Source: Actinomycetes bacterium (GTDB taxonomy: Bacteria > Actinomycetota > CALGFH01). Taken from it: DNA of 34,081 nucleotides. Position numbers and translations under genes: made by a program. A model generated the notes under the pieces. The model searched no databases. It had not been told where the DNA came from and saw only the letters and a program-made list of their open reading frames with translations. The DNA lies in assembly GCA_030146615.1 (NCBI GenBank), contig JASLBL010000514.1, positions 1-34,081 on the forward strand. Reading direction: 5' to 3'. Positions 15,137-22,676 of the stretch are shown here, one piece after another; the first letter of the stretch is position 1, and each line of letters begins with the position of its first letter.

Positions 15137-16047
15137 GCCCCCACCTCCTCGGCGACTCGTGCCTCGGCGAGGGCCTCGCCGACCCGGACGGCGGCGGCGG
15201 TCATGATGTCGAGGTTCCCGGCGTACGGGGGCAGGAAGTCGCCGGCCCCCTCGACCTCCAGCAGGGCCACCACCCGTGCCGCGGCCGGCCCGCCGGGAGT
15301 GGCGAACGGCCCCTCCTCGAACACGGGCGGGCGCTTCAGCCGGTAGCCGGGCACGTAGGCGGCGACCCGCTCGACCATGTCGTTGATCGCGTCGGCCACC
15401 GCCGTCTCGTCGTAGCCGTCGGGCAGGGCGCAGAACACGGTGTTGCGCATCAGGATCGGCGGGTCGGCAGGGTTGAGGATGATGATCGCCTTGCCGTGGG
15501 CGGCCCCGCCGACCTCCTCCAGGGAGCGCGCGGTGGTCCGGGTGAACTCGTCGATGTTCTGGCGGGTCCCGGGCCCGGCCGACCGGGAGGCGACGGTGGA
15601 GACGATCTCGGCGTACGGCACCGGGCTGGCCGAGGCCACCGCGGCCACGATCGGCGCCGTGGCCTGCCCGCCGCAGGTGATCAAATTCAGGTTGGGCGCG
15701 TCCAGGTGGCTGGTCAGGTTGACTCCTGGCACGACCGGCGGGCCCAGCCGGGCCGGGGTCAGGTCGATGGCGGTGATCCCGGCCGCGGCCAGCCGGGGGG
15801 CGTTGGCGGCGTGCACCCGGGCGCTGGTCGCCTCGAAGGCCAGGTCGATCTCGCCGGCGTGGGCCTCGACCCAGCCGATCCCCTCGGCGGTCGCCTCCAC
15901 CCCCAGCTCCCGGGCCCTGGCCAGGCCCTCGGAGGCCGGGTCGATCCCGACCAGGGCCCGCGGCTCCAGCGACGGCGAGCGCAGCAGCTTGACCATGAGG
16001 TCGGTGCCGATGTTGCCCGACCCGATGACCACACACGACAGGGTCAT
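15133..16047 (-). CDS. dmpF: Acetaldehyde dehydrogenase (acylating)
   Basis: This 304-residue enzyme converts acetaldehyde, CoA and NAD+ to acetyl-CoA. It has the N-terminal NAD motif CVVIGSGNIGTDLMVKLL, catalytic Cys125 in NLITCGGQATAP, and the dimerisation and C-terminal signature NLDIMTAAAV. The length is normal for the DmpF/BphJ/MhpF family, with no extra targeting tail. It forms a channelling complex with the aldolase encoded next. Start ATG 16047 overlaps the hydratase stop (ATGA). Confidence 0.95.
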   Translation of the reverse strand: MTLSCVVIGSGNIGTDLMVKLLRSPSLEPRALVGIDPASEGLARARELGVEATAEGIGWVEAHAGEIDLAFEATSARVHAANAPRLAAAGITAIDLTPARLGPPVVPGVNLTSHLDAPNLNLITCGGQATAPIVAAVASASPVPYAEIVSTVASRSAGPGTRQNIDEFTRTTARSLEEVGGAAHGKAIIILNPADPPILMRNTVFCALPDGYDETAVADAINDMVERVAAYVPGYRLKRPPVFEEGPFATPGGPAAARVVALLEVEGAGDFLPPYAGNLDIMTAAAVRVGEALAEARVAEEVGA

Positions 16048-16901
16048 GCTGGTTGCCTTTCTCCGCTGACGACCAGGCCGACCGGGCCCAGCCAGTCGAA
16101 CTCGGCCCGGAACACGTCCCCGGCGGCAAGGGGCACGGCGGCGTGCAGGGCGCCGGTCATGACCACGTGCCCGGCCTCCAGGGTCACCCCGAGCGGATGC
16201 AGGGTGTTGGCCAGCCAGGCGACCGCGTGCAGCGGGTCGCCGAGGGCGGCCGCGCCGGCGCCGGTCGCGACCAGCTCGCCGTTGCGGGTCATGGCCACCC
16301 CGGCCAGCCGCGGGTCGAGCCGGTCCAGGGGGACCAGGCGGCTGGACAGGGCGATGGCCGAGCTGGAGGCGAGGTCGGCGATGGTGTCGGCCAGCCGGAT
16401 GCGCCAGTCCACGACCCGCGAGTCGATGATCTCGACCGCGGCCACCGCACCGGCGGCCGCCCGCCGCACGTCGAGGGCGGTGCAGGCGGGCCCGGCCAGG
16501 GGGGCGTCCAGCACGATGGCGATCTCGGCCTCGACCTTGGGCTGGATGAGCCGGCCGAGGTCGACCTCGACCCCGTCGGGGTGGACCCCGGTGGCCAGGA
16601 CCGGGCCGTAGTCAGGCTGGTCGATGCCGAGTTGGGTCTGCATGGCCCGGCTGGTCAGGCCGAGCTTGTAGCCGACGATCTCGCCCTCGCCGTCGGCCTG
16701 GAGCAGCTCGACCAGGCGGCGCTGGATCTCGTAGGCCTCGGCGGCGGTCAGCTCCGGCCGCGCCTCGGTCAGGGGTCGCACTGGGACCCGGTCCCGGCGG
16801 GCCCGGTACAGCGCCCTCGCCAGGTCGTCCACGGGCAGCGGGGGCTCGACCCCGCCCGACCCCCAGTCGACCGGGAGCCCTCCCGGACCGGCCGCGGTCA
16901 C
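16044..16901 (-). CDS. dmpE: 2-Hydroxypenta-2,4-dienoate (2-oxopent-4-enoate) hydratase
   Basis: This 285-residue member of the hydratase/decarboxylase family has GYKLGLTSRAMQTQLGI, LIQPKVEAEIAIVL, EIIDSRVVDWRI and GDPLHAVAWLANTL. It hydrates 2-hydroxypenta-2,4-dienoate to 4-hydroxy-2-oxovalerate. It heads the dmpE-F-G-H-I order, which supports hydratase over decarboxylase. GTG 16901 overlaps the IclR stop (GTGA). The first 20 or so residues are Gly/Pro-rich and additional to the usual family start near LARALYRARRDRVP, so the true start may lie slightly inside. Confidence 0.88.
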   Translation of the reverse strand: MTAAGPGGLPVDWGSGGVEPPLPVDDLARALYRARRDRVPVRPLTEARPELTAAEAYEIQRRLVELLQADGEGEIVGYKLGLTSRAMQTQLGIDQPDYGPVLATGVHPDGVEVDLGRLIQPKVEAEIAIVLDAPLAGPACTALDVRRAAAGAVAAVEIIDSRVVDWRIRLADTIADLASSSAIALSSRLVPLDRLDPRLAGVAMTRNGELVATGAGAAALGDPLHAVAWLANTLHPLGVTLEAGHVVMTGALHAAVPLAAGDVFRAEFDWLGPVGLVVSGERQPA

Positions 16902-17803
16902 GACGCCCCCCGCACCCGGCGGTCTGGCCGAGCGTCCACCGCGAGTGGACTGGTTGAGGCGGCACGGCCTCGACCTCGCCCGGACTGGCCTCGGTCGGGA
17001 CGCCAGCCGAGCTGGTCGGAGATGGCGTCGGCGGCCTGGATGACCGAGGCCCGGAAGAAGCGGCGGAGGGTGTCGCCGTTGACCCGCATCACCGGCCCGG
17101 CCACGCTGATGGCGGCGATGACCTCGCCCCGGGCGTTGCGGACCGGGGCGGCCACGCTGGCCACCCCGACCTCGCTCTCGCCGATGTTCTCGGCCCACCC
17201 CTGGACCCGGACCCGCTCCAGCTCGGCCCGGAGCTGGGCGAGGTCGCAGACGGTGGCGTCGGTCTTGCGCTCCAGCCGCCACCCCTCCAGCAGCGCCGCC
17301 TGGCGCCGGCCGGGCAGGTGGGCCAGCAGGACCTTGCCGGTGCTGGTGCAGTGGGCCGAGTTGCGGTGCCCGACCCGGCCGAAGATCCGCAGGGTGTGCG
17401 GGCTCTCGAGCCGCTCCACGTAGACCACCTCGCGGCCGTCCAGCACCGCCACCTGGACCGTCTCCTTGGTGGCGTTGCGCAGCTCCTCGATCACGGTGGT
17501 GGCGGCGTCGTGCAGGACCCGGTGGACCGACACCCTGGCCCCGAGCTCCCACATCATCAGCCCCAGCCGGTAGGTCCCGGTGGCCTGGTCGTGCTCCAGG
17601 ATCCGCTCGGCGGTCAGCGTGGCCAGCAGCCGGTGCACGGTCGACTTCCCCAGCCCCAGCCGCCGGGCCAGCTCGGTCACCCCCAACGCCCCCTCGGCCG
17701 ACCCGAACTCCTTGAGCAGCCGAGCCGCGTTCTGCACGGAGGAGAGGGTGGCCCCTTCCCGCCGCGGGGCGCGGCTGGCCCCCTCCCGGCGGGCGGGGTT
17801 CAC
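16898..17803 (-). CDS. IclR-family transcriptional regulator
   Basis: This 301-residue regulator has an N-terminal winged HTH (about 20-85; VTELARRLGLGKSTVHRLLATL) and a C-terminal IclR effector-binding domain (about 100-265; STGKVLLAHL, GWAENIGESEVGVASVAAPV). IclR proteins are frequent regulators of aromatic catabolic genes. This one is the second gene of the meta-cleavage operon and may act on the 18592-18674 divergent region. The start is GTG 17803 (GTGA overlap with the preceding gene). The first 17 residues and the last 30 or so are Arg/Gly-rich and not part of the family. Confidence 0.9.
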   Translation of the reverse strand: MNPARREGASRAPRREGATLSSVQNAARLLKEFGSAEGALGVTELARRLGLGKSTVHRLLATLTAERILEHDQATGTYRLGLMMWELGARVSVHRVLHDAATTVIEELRNATKETVQVAVLDGREVVYVERLESPHTLRIFGRVGHRNSAHCTSTGKVLLAHLPGRRQAALLEGWRLERKTDATVCDLAQLRAELERVRVQGWAENIGESEVGVASVAAPVRNARGEVIAAISVAGPVMRVNGDTLRRFFRASVIQAADAISDQLGWRPDRGQSGRGRGRAASTSPLAVDARPDRRVRGAS

Positions 17804-18591
17804 CCCGCCCCTCCGGTGCCGGGGCCCCCACTCGGGAGGGCAACCGACCCGGGAGGGGGGGTGCCCTCGGTCGTCCCCAGCCCCCCTCGGAGAGCCTTGA
17901 CCAGGGCCGCCCGGATCGCGGCGGGGTCGGTGGCGGCGGCGACGGCGGGGTCGCCGGGGGCGATCTCGCGGGCCAGGAGGGACTGGGCGCGGACGAGGCC
18001 GGCGGTGGTGGCGCCGGCGAGCTCGTCGACCAGGTCCTGGCGGCCGGGGGCATGGGCCCGGATCGTCTCCAGCTCCCGGGCGGCGGCGGCATGGGCGCTG
18101 GCCAGGCCGGCGCCGGCGTGGGTGGCGTGATGGGGAGTGAGCTGGGAGCCGGGCTCGACCACCAGGTGGTACAGGTAGGTCCCGACCCCGAGCACCCGGC
18201 GGACCTCCTCGGGGTCCGGCCCGTCGGCCTCAGCGACCAGGCCGAGCACGGGCAGCACCACCGGGTCGAAGAAGCGCAGCTCCCAGGCCAGCCCGTCGGC
18301 CTCCCCGGTGACCTCGACCTCCTGGCCGACCGGGGCCGGGAACGACTCGGTGGTCCCGATCACGTGCAGGTTGCGGGCCCCGGCGGCGGCCACGGTCAGC
18401 CGCGGGGCCTGGAGCAGGGGCAGGCGGGCCTGGGCGGCCGGCGGCAGCAGCCGGACCTGGGCCAGGTAGGCCTCGTGCACGGCGGCCACGAAGTCGGCCA
18501 TGGCCTGGCGCATCCGCTCCGGACCGGCCAATTGGGTCGGCGCCTGGGGCGGGAGGTCGCGCTGCGGCATCGTCTGGCGACCATAGCCCAC
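17800..18591 (-). CDS. Conserved-looking protein of unknown function, first gene of meta operon
   Basis: This protein of up to 263 residues has no Cys, no signal peptide and no membrane segment. It is probably alpha-helical at both ends (RMRQAMADFVAAVHEAYLAQV near the start; AGAGLASAHAAAARELETI in the middle) with a beta-rich centre (about 65-125). I do not recognise the family. GTG 18591 is only 3 bases from a GGAGG site. ATG 18570 has no site but begins more neutrally (MPQRDLPP), so the start is unsure. The C-terminal 30 residues are Gly/Pro-rich and coincide with a dispersed DNA repeat. Its position at the head of a pathway operon suggests a pathway-related or compartment-related role. Confidence 0.7.
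   Translation of the reverse strand: MGYGRQTMPQRDLPPQAPTQLAGPERMRQAMADFVAAVHEAYLAQVRLLPPAAQARLPLLQAPRLTVAAAGARNLHVIGTTESFPAPVGQEVEVTGEADGLAWELRFFDPVVLPVLGLVAEADGPDPEEVRRVLGVGTYLYHLVVEPGSQLTPHHATHAGAGLASAHAAAARELETIRAHAPGRQDLVDELAGATTAGLVRAQSLLAREIAPGDPAVAAATDPAAIRAALVKALRGGLGTTEGTPPPGSVALPSGGPGTGGAG
17831..17873. repeat. GC-rich dispersed repeat, copy A
   Basis: This copy includes GGGAGGGCAACCGACCCGGG followed by a GAGGG-rich stretch and TGCCCTCGGTCG. It resembles 28582-28618 (GGGAGGGTAACCGACCGGGG) and, more loosely, 13043-13085. It encodes the Gly/Pro-rich C-terminus of the unknown gene at 17800-18591. Confidence 0.45.
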
Positions 18592-18674
18592 GTTCCTCCA
18601 TGCGGGAAGGGACGCTATCCCGCGGAGCGGGACGCGCCGTACCTTCTTCCGAAATCGCGGGACAAGGAGCGTGG
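18592..18674. promoter_or_regulatory. Divergent control region between the two aromatic operons
   Basis: This 83-bp gap separates the leftward meta operon from the rightward dioxygenase/phosphorylation operon. It contains a perfect inverted repeat TCCCGC-GGA-GCGGGA (18618-18632) and two more GCGGGA copies (18602-18607, 18657-18662). TACCTT (18640-18645) fits the actinobacterial TAnnnT -10 for the rightward operon. The palindrome is a candidate operator for the IclR protein at 16898-17803. Confidence 0.45.
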
Positions 18675-19586
18675 ATGGGGATCCTCCGCCTGTCGCACGT
18701 GGACGTGCGCGTGCCCGACCTGGACCTGGCCACCGCCTACTACACCGAGGTCATGGGCCTGCTCGAGGTCGAGCGGACGGCCACCGAGGTGTTCCTCAAG
18801 TGCTGGGACGAGGACGACCACCACTCGGTCAAGCTCAGCTACGCCCCCCGGGTCGGCCTGGACCTGATCAGCTTCAAGGTCGAGGCCGACGAGGACCTGG
18901 CCACCCTGGAGTCGCGGGTCGAGCGCTACGGCTTCCCGGTGCGCCGGGTCGCCCGGGGCGAGTCGGTCGGCCAGGGCGAGTCGATCCGCTTCGAGACCCC
19001 GTCGGGCCAGCTGATGGAGCTGGTCCGCGAGGTCGAGCGGGTCGGCGGGCTGCTGCCCAAGGTCAACCCGCCCCCGTTCCCGCCCCAGGGCCTCCGCGGC
19101 ATCGCCCCGCCCCGCATCGACCACGTCCTGGTCACCGCGGAGGAGGTCGGCGAGGCGACCCGCTTCTATATGGAGGTGCTGGGCTTTCGCCTCACCGAGC
19201 AGCTGCTGGACGGCAACGGCCACCAGATCGGCGTCTGGATGGAGCGGTCCCACTCGCCCCACGACCTGGCCGTGGTCACCGGGGCCAACGGCGGCCTGCA
19301 CCACTTCGCGTTCTGGCTGGACGACTGGGACCACGTGCGCAAGGCGGCCGACATCCTGGCCTACAACGGCGTCCAGATCGACGTCGGCCCGACCCGCCAC
19401 GGCATCACTCGCGGCAACACCATCTACTTCTTCGACCCCCTGGGCACCCGCAACGAGGTCTTCACCGGCGGTTACCGGCCCGACCCGGACTTCCCCACCA
19501 TCACCTGGACCGAGGACAATATCGGCCGGGCCATCTTCTACTACGAGGGCGACCTGAACGACCGGTTCATGAAGGTCCACACCTGA
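18675..19586 (+). CDS. dmpB: Catechol 2,3-dioxygenase, copy 1 (type I extradiol)
   Basis: This 303-residue protein has two vicinal-oxygen-chelate domains (about 5-120 and 147-285). The iron ligands of the XylE/DmpB family are present: His150 (RIDHVLV), the His pair 209-210 (GLHHFAFW) and Glu261 (RNEVFTGG). Second-sphere residues His196, His242 and Tyr251 also fit. It cleaves catechol beside the hydroxyls to 2-hydroxymuconate semialdehyde. Start ATG 18675 has an AAGGAGCG site. It is the first gene of the rightward operon, and a close paralogue begins one base after its stop. Confidence 0.94.
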   Translation: MGILRLSHVDVRVPDLDLATAYYTEVMGLLEVERTATEVFLKCWDEDDHHSVKLSYAPRVGLDLISFKVEADEDLATLESRVERYGFPVRRVARGESVGQGESIRFETPSGQLMELVREVERVGGLLPKVNPPPFPPQGLRGIAPPRIDHVLVTAEEVGEATRFYMEVLGFRLTEQLLDGNGHQIGVWMERSHSPHDLAVVTGANGGLHHFAFWLDDWDHVRKAADILAYNGVQIDVGPTRHGITRGNTIYFFDPLGTRNEVFTGGYRPDPDFPTITWTEDNIGRAIFYYEGDLNDRFMKVHT

Positions 19587-19587
19587 C

Positions 19588-20499
19588 ATGGGCATCCTGC
19601 GCCTGTCGCATGTCGAGGTCCGGGTGCCCGACCTGGAGCTGGCCACCGCCTACTACACCGAGGTGGTGGGGCTGCTGGAGACGGGCCGGGACGCCGAGCG
19701 GGTCTTCCTCAAGTGCTGGGACGAGCACGAGCACCACTCGGTGATCCTGCGCTATGCCGCCACCTACGGCCTCGAACACATGGGCTTCAAAGTCGAGCAC
19801 GCCGACGACCTGGAGCGCTACGAGCGGCGGGTCGAGAAGAACGGCGGCCAGGTCACCCGCCACGCCCGCGGCGAGCTCGCCCCGGGGCACGGGGAGGCCA
19901 TCCGCTTCCAGACGCCGACCGGGCACCGCTGCGAGCTGGTCTGGGGCATGGAGAAGGTCGGAAATCTCCTCCCCCGGACCAACCCGCCGCCCCGGCCGCT
20001 CGGGCTGGTCGGGATCGCCCCGCCCCGCCTCGACCACATCTTCGTCACCGCCGAGGACGTCGACGAGGGCACCCGGTTCTTCCGCGAGGTGCTCGGGTTC
20101 CGCCTCACCGAGCAGGTCCTGGCCGACGACGGCCACCAGCTGGCCACCTGGCTCGAGGTGTCCCACACCCCCCACGACATCGCCCTGGTCACCGGGCCCA
20201 ACGGCGGGCTCCACCACTTCGCCTTCTGGCTGGACGACTGGAACGAGGTCCGCACCGCCGCCGACACCCTGGCCTACCACGGGGTGCCGATCGACGTCGG
20301 CCCGACCCGGCACGGGGCCACCCGCGGGTACGCGGTCTACTTCTTCGACGCCGCCGGCAACCGCAACGAGGTCTTCACCGGCGGCTACTGGGTCGACCCG
20401 GACCACGAGGTCGTCACCTGGACCGAGGCCGAGATGGGCCGGGCCATCTTCTACTACGAGGGCGCCGTCAACCAGCGGTTCCTGACCGTGCACAGCTGA
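19588..20499 (+). CDS. Catechol 2,3-dioxygenase, copy 2 (type I extradiol)
   Basis: This 303-residue paralogue of the preceding gene has the same length and is roughly 65-70% identical by eye. It keeps the iron ligands in RLDHIFV, GLHHFAFW and RNEVFTGG, so it should be active. It is a tandem duplicate with a single intervening base. Differences cluster in the N-terminal domain (about 30-125), so the copies may differ in substrate (for example alkylated or amino-substituted catechols) or may form mixed tetramers. The downstream phosphatase gene follows after 14 bases with a GAGAGGGGCGAG site. Confidence 0.93.
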   Translation: MGILRLSHVEVRVPDLELATAYYTEVVGLLETGRDAERVFLKCWDEHEHHSVILRYAATYGLEHMGFKVEHADDLERYERRVEKNGGQVTRHARGELAPGHGEAIRFQTPTGHRCELVWGMEKVGNLLPRTNPPPRPLGLVGIAPPRLDHIFVTAEDVDEGTRFFREVLGFRLTEQVLADDGHQLATWLEVSHTPHDIALVTGPNGGLHHFAFWLDDWNEVRTAADTLAYHGVPIDVGPTRHGATRGYAVYFFDAAGNRNEVFTGGYWVDPDHEVVTWTEAEMGRAIFYYEGAVNQRFLTVHS

Positions 20500-20513
20500 C
20501 CGAGAGGGGCGAG

Positions 20514-21563
20514 ATGGCCGAGGACCCGCCGCTGCCACGGACCGAGCGGCCCGACGCGCCTCTGTACCTGGCCAGCTACCTGCGCCGGCGGGCCCGGGCG
20601 GCCGCCCCCGAGCCCGACACCGCCGAGGCCGAGGACGCCACGCCGCTGTACCTGCGGCGGTTCCGGGAGCGGCGGGCCGACCCCGACGCTCCCGACGCGC
20701 CCCCGCCGGTCTGGAACGGCGAGCCGCTCGAGGTGACCAGGGCCTGGGCCGAGATCACCCGGACCAAGGAGATCGTCCCCGAGACCCCGGCCGCCACCTT
20801 CCGGGTGGCCGCCCAGGTCCACATCATCCGCCACGGCGAGACCCAGGGGTACTCGACCGAGAGCGGCCTCACCCCCCTCGGCGGCTGGCAGGCCCACCGG
20901 CGCGGGTTCGACCTGTCCAAGGGCATCCGCGACGGCGAGCAGGTCCAGATCGTCTGCGCCGACACCAACCGGGCCCGCCAGACGGCCGAGCACCTCCACC
21001 GCGGGCTGCTCGACGGCCTCGACCTGTGGCGCCGCGACGCCAAGGTGGCCGAGCCCCGGCCGATGGCCGAGTTCCGCAACTTCCAGGTCGCCACCCCCGA
21101 CGGCCTGCGCGACGTGACCAGCGCCTTCCGCATGTACCACGCGCTGATGGAGCGGTACGAGCGGGTCGCCCTCGGGGACCGGCCGATGTGGCTGGTCGAG
21201 GTCGACCGGTTCTGGAACGTCCAGCAGGGCGGGGCCGACCCCATCCACCACTGGATGACCATCCCCATGCTCCACTTCGAGCCCCCGGCCAGCTGCGTCC
21301 GCCGCTTCTGGTCCGGCTTCCAGCGCCTAGTCGGCGAGGCCCCGGGGGCCCGCGTCCTGTGCGCCACCCACTCCGGCCCCATCCGCGCCTTCGCCGCCTG
21401 GGCGCACGGCTACGACCCCGGCGAGCCCTACAACACCGAAGAAGTCCTGGTGAAGCTGAAGGAGGGCGGCGGCGAGGCCCTGGTCGCCTACCGCAACCGC
21501 GTCCAGGAGGTCCAGGTCCCGCCCGCGGCCGAGCGGCCCGACTGGTGGGAGGGCATCCGATGA
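20514..21563 (+). CDS. Histidine phosphatase family protein with repeated N-terminal motif
   Basis: The C-terminal two thirds (about 98-349) are a histidine-phosphatase (phosphoglycerate mutase-like) domain, with catalytic RHGE at 106-109 (HIIRHGET) and the second histidine in CATHSGPIRAF. It probably hydrolyses a phosphate ester, plausibly an aryl phosphate made by the two downstream genes. The first 97 residues are an extra segment. It holds two similar short amphipathic stretches, PLYLASYLRRRAR (about 16-28) and PLYLRRFRERRAD (about 44-56), separated by Ala/Glu/Pro-rich disordered sequence. Such repeated helices on linkers recall scaffolding or encapsulation peptides of microcompartment cargo. 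Its stop overlaps the ATP-grasp subunit start (ATGA). Confidence 0.87.
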   Translation: MAEDPPLPRTERPDAPLYLASYLRRRARAAAPEPDTAEAEDATPLYLRRFRERRADPDAPDAPPPVWNGEPLEVTRAWAEITRTKEIVPETPAATFRVAAQVHIIRHGETQGYSTESGLTPLGGWQAHRRGFDLSKGIRDGEQVQIVCADTNRARQTAEHLHRGLLDGLDLWRRDAKVAEPRPMAEFRNFQVATPDGLRDVTSAFRMYHALMERYERVALGDRPMWLVEVDRFWNVQQGGADPIHHWMTIPMLHFEPPASCVRRFWSGFQRLVGEAPGARVLCATHSGPIRAFAAWAHGYDPGEPYNTEEVLVKLKEGGGEALVAYRNRVQEVQVPPAAERPDWWEGIR

Positions 21564-22648
21564 GCTTCGTGTCCTGGCTGGACGGCTACGACCCGGCGCA
21601 GCGGGCCCGCCTCGGCGGCAAGAACGCCAGCCTCGGGGAGCTGCTGTCGGCCGGGCTGCCGGTGCCGCCCGGGTTCGCGGTCACCGTCGACGCCTACCAC
21701 ACCGTCCGCGGCCACCCCGAGGTCCGCCAGGCCGTCACCGGGCTGCTGGACGAGGTCGACCTGGGCGACCCGGCCGGCCTGGAGGAGCTGAGCGGGGCCA
21801 TCCGCCGCCGCATCGAGCAGGTCCCCCTCGACGACGCCGTGGCCGCCGCCGTCCGCGCCGCCTACCAGCGGCTGTGCGACCGCTGCGAGCTCGACGCGGT
21901 CCCGGTGGCGGTGCGCTCCTCGGCCACCTCCGAGGACCTGCCCGACGCCAGCTTCGCCGGCGAGCACGACACCTACCTGTGGGTCCGCGGCCCCGAGGAC
22001 GTCCTGCGCCACCTCACCCGCTGCTGGTCGAGCCTGTTCACCGCCCGGGCCATCGCCTACCGGCGCGAGCGCGGCTACGACCACGACGTCGTCGCCATGT
22101 CGGTCGGGGTCCAGAAGATGGTCCACCCGACCGCGTCGGGGGTGGCCTTCACCCTCAACCCCCGCGACGGCGACCGCTCCCAGGTCGCCATCGAGGCCGC
22201 CTGGGGCTTCGGCGAGGGCATCGTCTCCGGCGAGGTCACCCCGGACAGCTTCCTGGTCGACAAGGTCCTGGGCGAGATCGTCCAGCGCACCATCGCCGAC
22301 AAGGCGGTCGAGTACCGACTGGGCGACCGCGACCGGGTCGAGCGGCTCCCGGTCGACCAGGACCGCCGGACCGCCCCCAGCCTCACCGACGACCAGGTCA
22401 AGGCGGTGGCCCGGCTGGCCCGGCGGGCCGAGCGGCACTACCGCTGCCCCCAGGACGTGGAGTGGGCCCTTGACGCCGACCTGCCCGCCGACCAGGCCGT
22501 GACCCTGCTCCAGGCCCGCCCGGAGACGGTCTGGAGCCGCCGGGCGGCGACGCCCGTCGCCGTCGGCGCCGACCCGATGTCCAGCATCGTCGCCACCCTG
22601 CTGTCGCCGCTGCACACACGTGGAAGCTCGGACGCGCCCGGGCCGTGA
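21560..22648 (+). CDS. PEP-synthase-like ATP-binding subunit (phenylphosphate synthase PpsB-like)
   Basis: This 362-residue protein is the stand-alone N-terminal ATP-grasp half of PEP synthase. It has the entry motif GGKNASLGELLSAGLPVPPGFAVT (about 19-42), the conserved RSSATSEDLPDASFAGEHDT, VGVQKMVHPTASGVAFTLNP, and a C-terminal ATP-site end VEWALDADLP...TLLQARPETVW. In Thauera phenylphosphate synthase, PpsB (about 40 kDa) supplies this domain and PpsA (about 70 kDa) supplies the phosphohistidine. The same split and sizes occur here with the next gene. The pair would transfer the beta-phosphate of ATP to a phenolic hydroxyl. The C-terminal tail (DPMSSIVATLLSPL) is a short amphipathic helix. 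A true PEP synthase is unlikely because the PEP-binding barrel is absent from both subunits. Confidence 0.85.
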   Translation: MSFVSWLDGYDPAQRARLGGKNASLGELLSAGLPVPPGFAVTVDAYHTVRGHPEVRQAVTGLLDEVDLGDPAGLEELSGAIRRRIEQVPLDDAVAAAVRAAYQRLCDRCELDAVPVAVRSSATSEDLPDASFAGEHDTYLWVRGPEDVLRHLTRCWSSLFTARAIAYRRERGYDHDVVAMSVGVQKMVHPTASGVAFTLNPRDGDRSQVAIEAAWGFGEGIVSGEVTPDSFLVDKVLGEIVQRTIADKAVEYRLGDRDRVERLPVDQDRRTAPSLTDDQVKAVARLARRAERHYRCPQDVEWALDADLPADQAVTLLQARPETVWSRRAATPVAVGADPMSSIVATLLSPLHTRGSSDAPGP

Positions 22649-22676
22649 CCCGGGCCTCGACAGAAAGGACAGGGCC

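Noticed and set aside
16044..18092. Extended minus-strand protein starting far upstream of the hydratase
   Set aside because: The added residues are antisense-like Arg/Gly/Pro shadow of the IclR and unknown genes; the hydratase family start and the GTGA overlap place the start at 16901.
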